From: an uncultured Bacilli bacterium
Lineage (GTDB): Bacteria > Bacillota_I > Bacilli_A > RF39 > UBA660
DNA: 64,000 nt
Direction: 5' to 3'
Assembly (NCBI GenBank): GCA_934167465.1
Contig: CAKPKR010000001.1
Coordinates: 186,001-250,000 of the forward strand
Position numbers and translations under genes: made by a program. Positions 8,882-15,656 of the stretch are shown here, piece by piece; position 1 is the first letter of the stretch, and each line of letters begins with the position of its first letter. The notes beneath the pieces were generated by a model. That model made no database searches. It was not told the DNA's origin and was given only the letters and a program-made list of their open reading frames with translations.

Positions 8882-9935
8882 TAATTTCACCACCATTATT
8901 TTTTGATTTTGTTAGTCTTTTCTGATAACCTAGTTCTTCAGCTTTGGCGCCAATAGCCTTTGTTGTTCTTCCTAATGTCTCTGCTATTTCTGAATAAGTC
9001 ATATTTTCATAATTTTCCCTTAGATATTTTAGTTCTTTACCTTTCCAAAATTGTGGAAGCATATAACTATACCCCATATTTCTAAATAAATTTGCAACTG
9101 CCCATTCGCTTCTATTTATAATTTCAGCAATTTCTAAATAATCCTTACCTGTTTTAAATAACCCTTCAGCTTGTTTTATTTCGTCTTCTGTCCACTTACG
9201 ATACCAAAGAGGATTTTCTTCAATATCTCTAATTCTTTTTTCTTTTAACCATTCAGGTTCAATTCCAAACATATTTTTTTCGACGCATCTTGAATCCCAT
9301 TCATTTTGATTATTTTCTAAAAATTCCATTAAGTCATTCCATGTAATAACATAATATGACATATTATTAGTTAATTTTTTCTTTTTTAAATTTAACCCTA
9401 GATTAATCCATGTAGTTGTAATTCTATCACGAGTAACACTAAGCAAATCACACATATCAGATACTGTAATAAGATCATAATTATTTCTAATCATAGGTCC
9501 AAGCCCCATTCGTACTGCCTTAACTTTTAATGAAAAAACAGTTCTTTTCATAGTTTTTGCAATGGCTTCAATTGACTTAGTACCCCATAAATCAGACAAT
9601 AAAGTTTCTTCATCTTCTGTCCATTTTCTTCTATCTTGTATTAATGTTATCCCTAGTCTTCTTGCCTTTAAATAAATGGCATTTTCTGATTTATTCATAA
9701 TTTTCGCTATTTCAGAATAATGATATTTATCAGATAATAATTTTAAGGTTTCAATATCTTCATTTGTCCACTCATTAGATGTTGGTATTTCTAATCCATG
9801 TTTTTCTGCCACCTTGCAAACTGCATACCATGAACAATTAAACCTTTTTTTCATACTATGAGGAGATTCTTTCCCCCAATTATTTATTATATATTGTATT
9901 TCATCATCTGTAAATTCTCTTTTCTTACCTTTCAT
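8874..9935 (-). CDS. Multi-module HTH (SANT/Myb-like) DNA-binding protein
   Basis: About 353 residues built from roughly five copies of a 45-50 residue module of the form W-T-x-(D/E)-E...EIAKxMNRSxxAIxxKAxRLG. Modules begin near residues 8, 55, 105, 245 and 300. Between the third and fourth lies a MerR/excisionase-like segment (VSDMCDLLSVTRDRITTTW, then YYVITWNDLMEFL). Such arrays occur in phage regulators; each module looks like a sigma-region-4-type helix-turn-helix. AAAGGTG precedes the ATG at 9935. It is coupled to the sigma factor gene. It may bind repeated sites or act as directionality factor; neither is proven. Confidence 0.75.
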   Translation of the reverse strand: MKGKKREFTDDEIQYIINNWGKESPHSMKKRFNCSWYAVCKVAEKHGLEIPTSNEWTNEDIETLKLLSDKYHYSEIAKIMNKSENAIYLKARRLGITLIQDRRKWTEDEETLLSDLWGTKSIEAIAKTMKRTVFSLKVKAVRMGLGPMIRNNYDLITVSDMCDLLSVTRDRITTTWINLGLNLKKKKLTNNMSYYVITWNDLMEFLENNQNEWDSRCVEKNMFGIEPEWLKEKRIRDIEENPLWYRKWTEDEIKQAEGLFKTGKDYLEIAEIINRSEWAVANLFRNMGYSYMLPQFWKGKELKYLRENYENMTYSEIAETLGRTTKAIGAKAEELGYQKRLTKSKNNGGEING

Positions 9936-10063
9936 AGCAATCACCTTTTTTTATTATCTTTAGTTTTAACTAGTCTAGATTCCATCGAAATTTCGCAAGT
10001 TTCTATATTTTCCATTGTCTGTTCTGAATCTAAAAAATATTGTTTAGCTAACAACAATTGTTG

Positions 10064-10330
10064 TTTAGTTAAGTTTTATATTCCAAACTTGCTTGTTGGT
10101 AATAACCTATCTCTAATTCGCTTTTCCTTCAACCATTCAGGTTCTATTCCTAAAATTTTTTTTCAAATGATATTATTCCATTAATTTTTTCTTCATATTC
10201 AGAAGAATAACTATCATAATATTGATAAAAAATTTGATAATCTTTTTCTTTCCTTTTTTATATGTTTTAGCTATAAAATTAACGAAAATATACTTCTAAC
10301 TTTTTTGATACACATATTGGAGAAATTTTT
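10064..10330 (-). pseudogene. Frameshifted remnant of a paralogue of the multi-HTH gene
   Basis: The minus strand encodes LGIEPEWLKEKRIRD followed by a short unrelated tail and a stop. That block is nearly identical to FGIEPEWLKEKRIRD in the intact neighbour at 8874-9935. The upstream coding potential (YQIFYQYYDSYSSEYEEKI) is out of frame by one base at an A8 run. This explains most of the 9945-10470 gap, in which no intact gene is visible. Confidence 0.6.
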
Positions 10331-10470
10331 TTTAAGCATTTTATTCCTACCATTATATCACCTCAAAATCTAATTAATATTATACCATAAAAAAATATAC
10401 TTTTATCACAAAGTACCTTAAATCCTTGTATTTACTAAAATTTATAGTCATTTCTTAATATTTGGGTTTC

Positions 10471-10605
10471 TCATAGTCCTCCATGACCAGGGTCTAAATA
10501 AACAATTTTTCCTAATAATGGAAAATTGTTATTAGCATTTACAAATTCAAAACAATATAAAGATATTATAAATAAAAATAAAACACATATTTTATATTTG
10601 CGCAT
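10471..10605 (-). pseudogene. cwlD: N-terminal part of interrupted CwlD-like amidase
   Basis: The 44-codon frame starts at ATG 10605 after AGGTGA. It encodes a signal peptide (CVLFLFIISLYCFEFVNA) followed by GKIVYLDPGHGGL and a TGA stop. The GHGG motif holds the first zinc ligand of Amidase_3 enzymes, and the frame passes into element sequence immediately after it. The remainder of the enzyme lies at 3700-4236. The His codon is in the same phase on both sides, so site-specific excision would restore VYLDPGHGGLDPGAMY without any base change. The fragment alone cannot be catalytic. Confidence 0.9.
10478..10491. repeat. Right attachment site of the serine-recombinase element
   Basis: This is CCTCCATGACCAGG, the partner of 4229-4242. 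Combining the outer halves predicts attB as CCACCATGACCAGG and attP as CCTCCATGTGCAGG on the plus strand. Confidence 0.85.
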
Positions 10606-10657
10606 TTTATCACCTAATAAAATATATGTTTAAATAATTTATTTTTAACCATAATAA

Positions 10658-10813
10658 TTATGAACAAAATTTAGTATATTGTTCTAATAATAATTCATCA
10701 TATTTTTTTAATATTTCTTTTTCCTTTTTTGTTGCAAACAACTTTTTCTTCATAATTTCATTTCTTAATTGGTTCCTCTTTTTTTCTAAAATTTCTATTA
10801 TTGCACTATTCAT
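10658..10813 (-). CDS. Small Spo0E-like protein (tentative)
   Basis: A 51-codon frame starts at ATG 10813, preceded by GGTGGTTGG. It is almost entirely helical and charged: ILEKKRNQLRNEIMKKK, a break, then EKEILKKYDELLLEQY. This two-helix pattern with a conserved-looking Asp resembles the Spo0E family of small aspartyl-phosphate phosphatases, which dephosphorylate Spo0A-P. The classical SQELD motif is replaced by KKYDE, so the match is weak. It lies 52 bases upstream of the cwlD-like start on the same strand, a context that fits sporulation control. Confidence 0.45.
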   Translation of the reverse strand: MNSAIIEILEKKRNQLRNEIMKKKLFATKKEKEILKKYDELLLEQYTKFCS

Positions 10814-10835
10814 CCAACCACCATATTTATTATAC

Positions 10836-10849
10836 TGGTTAATTAACCA
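10836..10849. promoter_or_regulatory. Perfect 14-bp palindrome between divergent genes
   Basis: TGGTTAATTAACCA is a perfect palindrome between the Spo0E-like gene (minus) and the XRE regulator (plus). It lies about 50 bases upstream of the regulator start, a plausible operator for that regulator. Confidence 0.4.
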
Positions 10850-10899
10850 ATAGTCAATAGATAATCATAATGCTAGAATAAATATATAGGAGGTAAGTT

Positions 10900-11139
10900 A
10901 TGAGTAAAGTTTATAAGGTTAAATTAGAAAATGGCTATTTCCTATTTAAATTGGATGATGTACTAGAGAGAAAACAAATTAGTAAAAATAAACTAATGCG
11001 TGATACTAATACTGATTTCAAGGTTATCAAAAGATTAAGTACTGGAGAATGTACAAGAATGGATATTTTTATAATTGCAAGACTATGTGATTATCTTAAT
11101 TGTGAAATGACAGATATTGTTGAATATATAAAAGAATAG
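10900..11139 (+). CDS. XRE-family (HTH_26/YozG-like) transcriptional regulator
   Basis: The 79-residue protein is a single Cro/C1-type helix-turn-helix domain: LDDVLERKQISKNKLMRDTNTDFKVIKRLSTGE, then IARLCDYLNCEMTDIVEYI. Small proteins of this type usually repress their own or a neighbouring promoter. AGGAGG precedes the ATG by 7 bases. The stop codon lies inside the left arm of a hairpin that is now split by the IS3-family element. It is the only plus-strand gene in the left 42 kb. Its target is unknown; the palindrome at 10836 is a candidate. Confidence 0.8.
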   Translation: MSKVYKVKLENGYFLFKLDDVLERKQISKNKLMRDTNTDFKVIKRLSTGECTRMDIFIIARLCDYLNCEMTDIVEYIKE

Positions 11140-11188
11140 ACACAAATGTGAACTGAACCCCAAAAGTTGGACAGTTTATAAATAGTTT

Positions 11189-12043
11189 CTAATTAGAGGA
11201 TTGTAACCTGTAATTTACGGGTGACAGTCCTTTTAATTTTACTTTAATTCTATCATAATTATAATAATAAATATAGTCATCAATTGCTTTTATCAAATCA
11301 TCTAATGTTTTATAATTTTCTTCTTGATCATAGAACATTTCTGTTTTAAGTAATCCAAAGAAATTTTCCATCATTCCATTATCCATACTATTACCTTTTC
11401 TTGACATACTTTGTTTTATCCCTTGGTTCTTTAATCTTTGTTGATATGATTCATGTTGGTATTGCCATCCTTGATCCGAATGTAAAATTAATCCATTCAA
11501 ATTTTTATTATCAAAAGCTTTATTTAACATATCATTTATTTGTTCTAGATTAGGTGATTTAGAAGTATTGTAAGATATTACTTCACCATTATATCCATCT
11601 AATATTGGTGATAAATAACACTTTTCACCACGAAGATTAAATTCGGTTACATCTGTATACCATTTTTGATTTGGTTTATTCGCGTTAAAATCTCTCTCAA
11701 TTAAATTATCAACAATTTTACCTATAGTTCCTTTATAAGATGAATATTTTCTTTTTTTTCTTTTTAATGGTTTTAAACCTAATTTAACCATTATTCTATA
11801 AACTTTTTTATGATTTACATTATAACCTTGATTTCTAAGTTCTAATGTAATCCTACGATAGCCATATCTTTCTTTATTATTAATAAATATTTCTTTTATT
11901 TTATCTATTATTTTTTTATTTTTATCATCTTTATCATTTTTTGATAAAGTATAATAATATACTGATTTAGCTAGACCAGATACTTGTAGAAGAATCGATA
12001 ATGAATATTTTAGCCGAAGTTCTCTTACAACATTTACTTTTTC
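11189..12043 (-). CDS. IS3-family transposase OrfB (DDE domain), made by -1 frameshift
   Basis: The frame is open from the overlap with OrfA (12043) to 11189, about 284 codons. It begins EKVNVVRELRLKYSLSILLQ and includes the HTH_21 region (RYGYRRITLEL) and an rve integrase core with DDE residues in WYTDVTEF, LILHSDQGWQY and MENFFGLLKTE. There is no start codon near its 5' end. The OrfA end carries G-AAA-AAG at 12037-12043, which allows a -1 slip into this frame, the normal way IS3 elements make the OrfAB transposase. Confidence 0.88.
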   Translation of the reverse strand, partial: EKVNVVRELRLKYSLSILLQVSGLAKSVYYYTLSKNDKDDKNKKIIDKIKEIFINNKERYGYRRITLELRNQGYNVNHKKVYRIMVKLGLKPLKRKKRKYSSYKGTIGKIVDNLIERDFNANKPNQKWYTDVTEFNLRGEKCYLSPILDGYNGEVISYNTSKSPNLEQINDMLNKAFDNKNLNGLILHSDQGWQYQHESYQQRLKNQGIKQSMSRKGNSMDNGMMENFFGLLKTEMFYDQEENYKTLDDLIKAIDDYIYYYNYDRIKVKLKGLSPVNYRLQSSN

Positions 12044-12540
12044 TTCTGTTGTTGATTCTTCCTTGCTTGAACAACGGCCTTCAATTTTTTTGAGTATTCT
12101 AGCTCAGCTTTCAAATATAAATTTTCTTCTTCTAATCTTTTAATTTTTTCATCTTTTGTTTCATTTTCTTTTTTCTTAGTTACTTTTGGCATAGTTGTCC
12201 GACCTCGCTTCCGTTCAACTATATTATAACCGTTTTCTTTGTATTTTTTAATCCAATTTTGCAACATTCCATAATTAAGTAGTCCTATATCAATGGCAAC
12301 TGACCATACAGATTCTCCATTTAATAATACTCTATCAATTGCGTCTTGTTTTTCATATTTTGTATGAACTTTATTTTTGGTTGTCCTCAATATATCATAT
12401 CCATGTTTATCTATTAATGCAGTTAAATAATTTATTAAACATTTTCTTACCTTATATTTACTCGATAAACTTCCTATTGACATTCCTTCCTTTTTATCAT
12501 TATATATATTAATTTTATCTTCATAAGTTAATTTTGACAT
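12034..12540 (-). CDS. IS3-family transposase OrfA (HTH)
   Basis: From the ATG at 12540 (GAGG 7 bases upstream) the protein has 168 residues. It has two helix-turn-helix segments (MSIGSLSSKYKVRKCLINYL and VWSVAIDIGLLNYGMLQNWI) and a C-terminal leucine-zipper-like coiled coil (DEKIKRLEEENLYLKAEL). OrfA binds the terminal repeats and provides the N-terminus of OrfAB. An earlier in-frame start exists but overlaps the right terminal repeat and lacks a ribosome-binding site. Confidence 0.85.
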   Translation of the reverse strand: MSKLTYEDKINIYNDKKEGMSIGSLSSKYKVRKCLINYLTALIDKHGYDILRTTKNKVHTKYEKQDAIDRVLLNGESVWSVAIDIGLLNYGMLQNWIKKYKENGYNIVERKRGRTTMPKVTKKKENETKDEKIKRLEEENLYLKAELEYSKKLKAVVQARKNQQQKKK

Positions 12541-12591
12541 ATAAAAACCTCGTTTCTTCTTTGTCCAAGAAACGGGGTTCATATCACAAAT

Positions 12592-12603
12592 GTGTCTATT
12601 TTT
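12592..12603 (-). terminator. Right arm of a terminator hairpin split by the IS
   Basis: The left arm AGAATAGACAC (11133-11143) and the right arm GTGTCTATTTTT (12592-12603) pair around AAAT once the IS is removed, with A and T tracts on either side. It would have been a bidirectional terminator between the convergent XRE and methyltransferase genes. The two arms are now 1.45 kb apart. Confidence 0.6.
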
Positions 12604-13459
12604 CGTATCTTGTAACTATCCCACAAGGCAATATTAAATTTGAATTTTTTATCGGTAATCCAATTTCATCTGAATAAATTTTTCCTGGGTATTTTTTACC
12701 AAGTGTTAATTTTAATATATTATTCATTACTTCCATTGATAATCCTGTGGTATAAGAATTTATTATAAAGAATAGCGGATCATCTGATAGTATTTCCATA
12801 CAAAGCTCTACTAAATTAAATAAATCTTTTTCTATATCCCAAACTTCACCATTGGATCCTCTTCCATAACTTGGGGGGTCCATTATTATAGCATCGTATT
12901 TATTTCCTCGTCTAATTTCTCTTTTAACAAATTTTACAACATCATCAACTAAATATCTAATTGGTTTATCTTCTAGACCAGATGAAACAACATTTTCTTT
13001 AGCCCAATCAACCATTCCTTTTGATGAATCAACATGTACTACACTTGCTCCAGCTGATAAACAAGCCACACTTGCTCCACCAGTATAGGCAAATAAATTA
13101 AGAACCTTTATTTCTCTATTAGATTCTTTAATTTTATTTATCATAAAATCCCAGTTGGCAGCTTGTTCAGGGAACAAACCTGTATGTTTAAATCCCATTT
13201 GTTTTATATTGAATGTTAAATCTTTATATTTTACTTGCCATCTGTCTGGTGTTTTTTTTAGATTTTCCCAATAGCCTCCACCTTTATTACTTCTATGATA
13301 ATGTGCATTAATATTATCATATTTTTCTAATAAATCTCCGTTATTCCATATAATTTGTGGGTCTGGTCTAAGTAGGATAATATTGTTCCATCTTTCTAGT
13401 TTTTCACCATTAGATGTATCTAATATTTCATAATTTTTCCATTCATTACTTACTATCAT
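12596..13459 (-). CDS. Class I SAM-dependent RNA methyltransferase (RlmI/RlmK-like)
   Basis: The protein has 287 residues. The SAM-binding motif I is VLNLFAYTGGASVAC (near residue 135), motif II ends in VVHVDSSKGMVDWAKEN, and the catalytic-loop motif is IIMDPPSYGRG. GFKHTGLFPEQAANWDFM upstream is typical of the COG1092 methyltransferase group that modifies 23S rRNA. The N-terminal PUA domain of RlmI is absent. The modified base is not predictable here. AAGGTG precedes the ATG, and TATAAT lies about 15 bases further upstream. It is host-derived and lies between the prophage and the interrupted cwlD region. Confidence 0.82.
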   Translation of the reverse strand: MIVSNEWKNYEILDTSNGEKLERWNNIILLRPDPQIIWNNGDLLEKYDNINAHYHRSNKGGGYWENLKKTPDRWQVKYKDLTFNIKQMGFKHTGLFPEQAANWDFMINKIKESNREIKVLNLFAYTGGASVACLSAGASVVHVDSSKGMVDWAKENVVSSGLEDKPIRYLVDDVVKFVKREIRRGNKYDAIIMDPPSYGRGSNGEVWDIEKDLFNLVELCMEILSDDPLFFIINSYTTGLSMEVMNNILKLTLGKKYPGKIYSDEIGLPIKNSNLILPCGIVTRYEK

Positions 13460-13748
13460 AAAATCACCTTTTTCATTATATCATATTTAGATGAATTTAA
13501 AAACTGGATAAACGAATTATATTTTCTATCTTCCGTTATGTTTATCTAATTTCTTCTTTTGTTTGATTTTAAATTTTTTTACTTATTACATCTTTACTTT
13601 ATAATTTACTTTATTATCTTGTTTAATCAATTCGTGTCGTTGCTTTAAACCTTGTTGAGATTTAGTACCAATTGATTTTTTTTAACTGATTTTTAACAAT
13701 AATTTTTAACAATAATTTGTATTCTTATTACACTACAAATTATTCTAA
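13460..13748. other. Host intergenic stretch without an intact gene
   Basis: No intact gene is visible. On the minus strand a roughly 30-codon open stretch (KSIGTKSQQGLKQRHEL) lacks a start and may be the end of a decayed gene. The methyltransferase promoter is at the left end. Confidence 0.4.
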
Positions 13749-13778
13749 GAAAAAAGCCAAGTTGTAAAACCTGACTTT
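13749..13778 (-). terminator. Displaced original rpsI terminator
   Basis: On the minus strand AAGTCAGG and CTTGGCTT pair around 8 bases and are followed by six T residues. It lies directly downstream of the displaced rpsI end at 13790-13810, so before prophage entry it would have terminated rplM-rpsI. Confidence 0.7.
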
Positions 13779-13789
13779 GATATGCAAAT

Positions 13790-13810
13790 TATCTTTTTGA
13801 GAATTGAGGT
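13790..13810. repeat. Prophage attachment core, displaced rpsI 3' end
   Basis: This 21-bp stretch matches 45010-45030 at 20 of 21 positions (identical core CAATTCTCAAAAAGATA on the minus strand). It encodes the last codons Pro-Gln-Phe-Ser-Lys-Arg of S9 and is followed by TAA here and by TAG in the intact gene. Confidence 0.88.
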
Positions 13811-13841
13811 AGTCCAGTTTTAAAGGAAAAAAACGACTTTT

Positions 13842-13861
13842 GTTGCCTACCTGTTGCCTAC
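13842..13861 (+). repeat. Integrase arm-type repeats, left end
   Basis: Two direct copies of GTTGCCTAC with 11-bp periodicity lie 31 bp inside the left core. The same repeat occurs in the same orientation inside the right core (44888-44918). They are the likely sites for the integrase arm-binding domain. Confidence 0.65.
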
Positions 13862-13901
13862 TAAATGATTTTTTCCATATACTAACCGTGTTTTAGTGCA
13901 A

Positions 13902-13937
13902 TAAAAAAAGGTAAGGAAATCATTGTCCTTACCTTTA
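13902..13937 (-). terminator. Terminator after the endolysin gene
   Basis: On the minus strand AAAGGTAAGGA and TCCTTACCTTT pair around a short loop and are followed by seven T residues. It ends the late lysis transcript. Confidence 0.88.
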
Positions 13938-13945
13938 TATTTTCA

Positions 13946-14797
13946 TTAAAATAATTTAATATTATCCCAACGAGTTAATCCATTCTGTAAATTTAAATTA
14001 ACCTGTCTTTGAACTTCATCGTAATTTGAACCTAATGCTTTTCTTCTATCAGCACCATTTCCAAAATCACCTCTGATTGTTTTCTTTACTAATGTTAATA
14101 ACTCATCATTTGAACTATTTGAAGCAGGTGTATTACTTGCCATCTTATTATTAACTATTTCTTGAATTGCATTATAATCATATCCAGCATCTGTTAATCT
14201 TTGTTTTCTTTCAGGATTGTTTCCCCATTTGCCTTGAATAACTTCATTTGCAATTTCTTCATTAGACTTACTTGGTGTTGGTGTTGGAACTGGTTCTACA
14301 TAATGAACATCACCAATAGCAGGATTGACAATGCATCCTCTAAAAGTATAACCACTACCTAAGCCCCATCTACCATTTGAATTAGTTCTTACACTATTCC
14401 AAAATGCAGTTCTTGAACCATAACCACTTTCTGATGTAAGTATTTTATTTGCACCATCTATTCTTTCAACTACTGCAACATGACCTGCACCATCATTTCC
14501 ACTTAATGTAGCACCTTTTTGCCATACCATAATACCACCTAATGTTGGATATGATACAACGGTTAAACCACATTTTTTTGCCCTTTCAATAAAATTTTCA
14601 GCATTACAGTTTAAATAAGGATACTTCATGCTACCTATAATTTCATTAAAACGACCACAGGCATAGCCTACACAGTTAGCAAGTACATTACAACCTGCAT
14701 CTGTTGGACTACCTTGTATACATTGACTATAACCACCTCTTGAAGTAGTATTATAAAATTTATTACCTGCTGATGGTTTACTTGTTCTCATTTCCAT
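13946..14797 (-). CDS. Endolysin: CHAP domain plus two Cpl-7-type wall-binding repeats
   Basis: About 283 residues. The N-terminal CHAP domain has the catalytic Cys in NCVGYACGRF and the His in GAGHVAVVERI, so it is a cysteine amidase or endopeptidase cutting peptidoglycan. A Pro-Thr linker (PVPTPTPS) leads to two CW_7 repeats (EIANEVIQGKWGNNPERKQRL and LVKKTIRGDFGNGADRRKAL), which bind muropeptides. The ATG at 14797 is chosen because GAGGAGG lies 9 bases upstream; an in-frame GTG two codons earlier is too close. It is the last gene of the late operon and ends before a strong terminator. Confidence 0.92.
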   Translation of the reverse strand: MEMRTSKPSAGNKFYNTTSRGGYSQCIQGSPTDAGCNVLANCVGYACGRFNEIIGSMKYPYLNCNAENFIERAKKCGLTVVSYPTLGGIMVWQKGATLSGNDGAGHVAVVERIDGANKILTSESGYGSRTAFWNSVRTNSNGRWGLGSGYTFRGCIVNPAIGDVHYVEPVPTPTPSKSNEEIANEVIQGKWGNNPERKQRLTDAGYDYNAIQEIVNNKMASNTPASNSSNDELLTLVKKTIRGDFGNGADRRKALGSNYDEVQRQVNLNLQNGLTRWDNIKLF

Positions 14798-14933
14798 CTT
14801 CACTCACCTCCTCTTGATTTTCGATTGTACAATCTTCACCATTTACTAACACATCCAATGCATCAGTATTAAAAGTGTCTTGTACTTCCATTTCTTCTTG
14901 AACTTCTTCTGTTAATACTTCTTTTTCTTCCAT
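14778..14933 (-). CDS. Small acidic phage protein overlapping the endolysin start
   Basis: The 51-codon frame (MEEKEVLTEEVQEEMEVQD and on) has AGGAGG 8 bases upstream of its ATG. It is very acidic with one Cys and no membrane segment. It overlaps the endolysin start by 20 bases, so it lies inside the lysis cassette between holin and endolysin. Its function is not recognised. Confidence 0.6.
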   Translation of the reverse strand: MEEKEVLTEEVQEEMEVQDTFNTDALDVLVNGEDCTIENQEEVSEDGNENK

Positions 14934-14978
14934 AATCTTGACCTCCTTTTGAAGAAAATTTTATAAAAAACGAGAATT

Positions 14979-15257
14979 TTATTTTTTCTCGTTTTTTGCA
15001 TTAAAATTACTTAATCCATTAGAACCTAAACTAATGGAAATTGATGTTAAAAGATATAAAAATATATCAATAAAACAAAAACTATTCATAACAATATTTG
15101 TTATAACTAAAAGAACAAATGATATAAAAAAACTCCAATATTTTGTTGGAATTTTCTTAACAAACTTTAATTCTTTCGTAAACTCTACTACCATAAATAC
15201 AATTGATACAAAACTAGCATAAGTTTTTAAAACATCCCATGTAAGAAATTGTTCCAT
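14979..15257 (-). CDS. Phage holin
   Basis: The 92-residue protein has three hydrophobic segments (about residues 8-27, 38-56 and 58-77) and a charged tail NAKNEKK. Size, hydrophobic profile and position between an XhlA-like protein and a CHAP endolysin identify it as the holin that opens the membrane at lysis. No exact holin family is assigned. Confidence 0.82.
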   Translation of the reverse strand: MEQFLTWDVLKTYASFVSIVFMVVEFTKELKFVKKIPTKYWSFFISFVLLVITNIVMNSFCFIDIFLYLLTSISISLGSNGLSNFNAKNEKK

Positions 15258-15269
15258 ATTTCATTCCTC

Positions 15270-15554
15270 CTATTTTAATCCTAATTTAAATAATGCATAA
15301 GCAAGGATGGCATAAAATAAATAATCTACCAATTTATCCCATTTCATTCCTTTGCTTTTATCACTACTTCGCAATTTAGTATCTATTCTTTCAACTGCAC
15401 TTTCAACTTTTCCCATTCGATAATTCATCTTTTCCATTATTGAATATGTTTTTTCCAATTCATCTAACTTTTTATCGTGTTCATCCAGTCGCTTAGTATT
15501 AGATTTAGACCTATCAGCAATTTCTTGTATTTTTTCTATGTATTTATCTTCCAT
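15270..15554 (-). CDS. XhlA-like membrane-associated lysis protein
   Basis: From the ATG at 15554 (AGGGGAG upstream) the protein has 94 residues: a coiled-coil region (KRLDEHDKKLDELEKTYSI), VESAVERIDTKL, and one C-terminal membrane segment (YLFYAILAYALFKLGL). This matches the haemolysin XhlA family, which acts with the holin and endolysin. An upstream in-frame ATG falls inside the leader hairpin and has no ribosome-binding site. The gene is driven from the promoter cassette at 15586-15656. Confidence 0.78.
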   Translation of the reverse strand: MEDKYIEKIQEIADRSKSNTKRLDEHDKKLDELEKTYSIMEKMNYRMGKVESAVERIDTKLRSSDKSKGMKWDKLVDYLFYAILAYALFKLGLK

Positions 15555-15585
15555 TCTGCTCCTCCCCTCTTTCATACATACGAAA

Positions 15586-15656
15586 AAAGACAACTATTTT
15601 TTGTTGCCTTATTCTCTATATACATTATATCATCAATTTAATGTGAATTTTGTGAA
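15586..15656 (-). promoter_or_regulatory. Phage late promoter cassette 1 with leader terminator (lysis genes)
   Basis: On the minus strand two direct TTCACA copies (distal 15651-15656, proximal 15642-15647) precede TATAAT (15624-15629) by exactly 12 bases. A GGCAAC/GTTGTC hairpin followed by a T run lies just downstream (15586-15607). The same spacing is found in cassettes 2 and 3. Confidence 0.7.

Larger units (their letters stand above)
4232..10485. mobile_element. Integrated serine-recombinase element splitting the cwlD-like gene (skin-like)
   Basis: About 6.25 kb lies between two CCATG cores that each border half of one amidase gene. All recognisable genes inside are on the minus strand: a multi-module DNA-binding protein, a sigma factor, a degenerate IS256-type transposase, an HTH protein, a 47-residue protein, a large serine recombinase and a DinD protein. 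No capsid, tail or conjugation gene is present, so it is neither an intact phage nor a conjugative element. It may be a decayed prophage or a developmental intervening element. The precise in-frame rejoining is seen in sequence; regulated excision is inference. Confidence 0.85.
11148..12587 (-). mobile_element. IS3-family insertion sequence (IS150-like)
   Basis: The element is 1440 bp with terminal inverted repeats GTGAACTGAACCCC (left) and GTGATATGAACCCC (right, reverse complement), followed internally by TTGGACA on both sides. Both flanks carry AAAT (11144-11147 and 12588-12591), a likely target duplication of 3 to 4 bp. Two overlapping minus-strand frames encode OrfA and OrfB. Both are intact, so the element may be active. 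It sits in the loop of a terminator-like hairpin. Confidence 0.88.

Noticed and set aside
10900..11139. Toxin-antitoxin system for the XRE gene
   Set aside because: No toxin-like ORF lies next to it; the neighbours are a Spo0E-like ORF and an insertion sequence.
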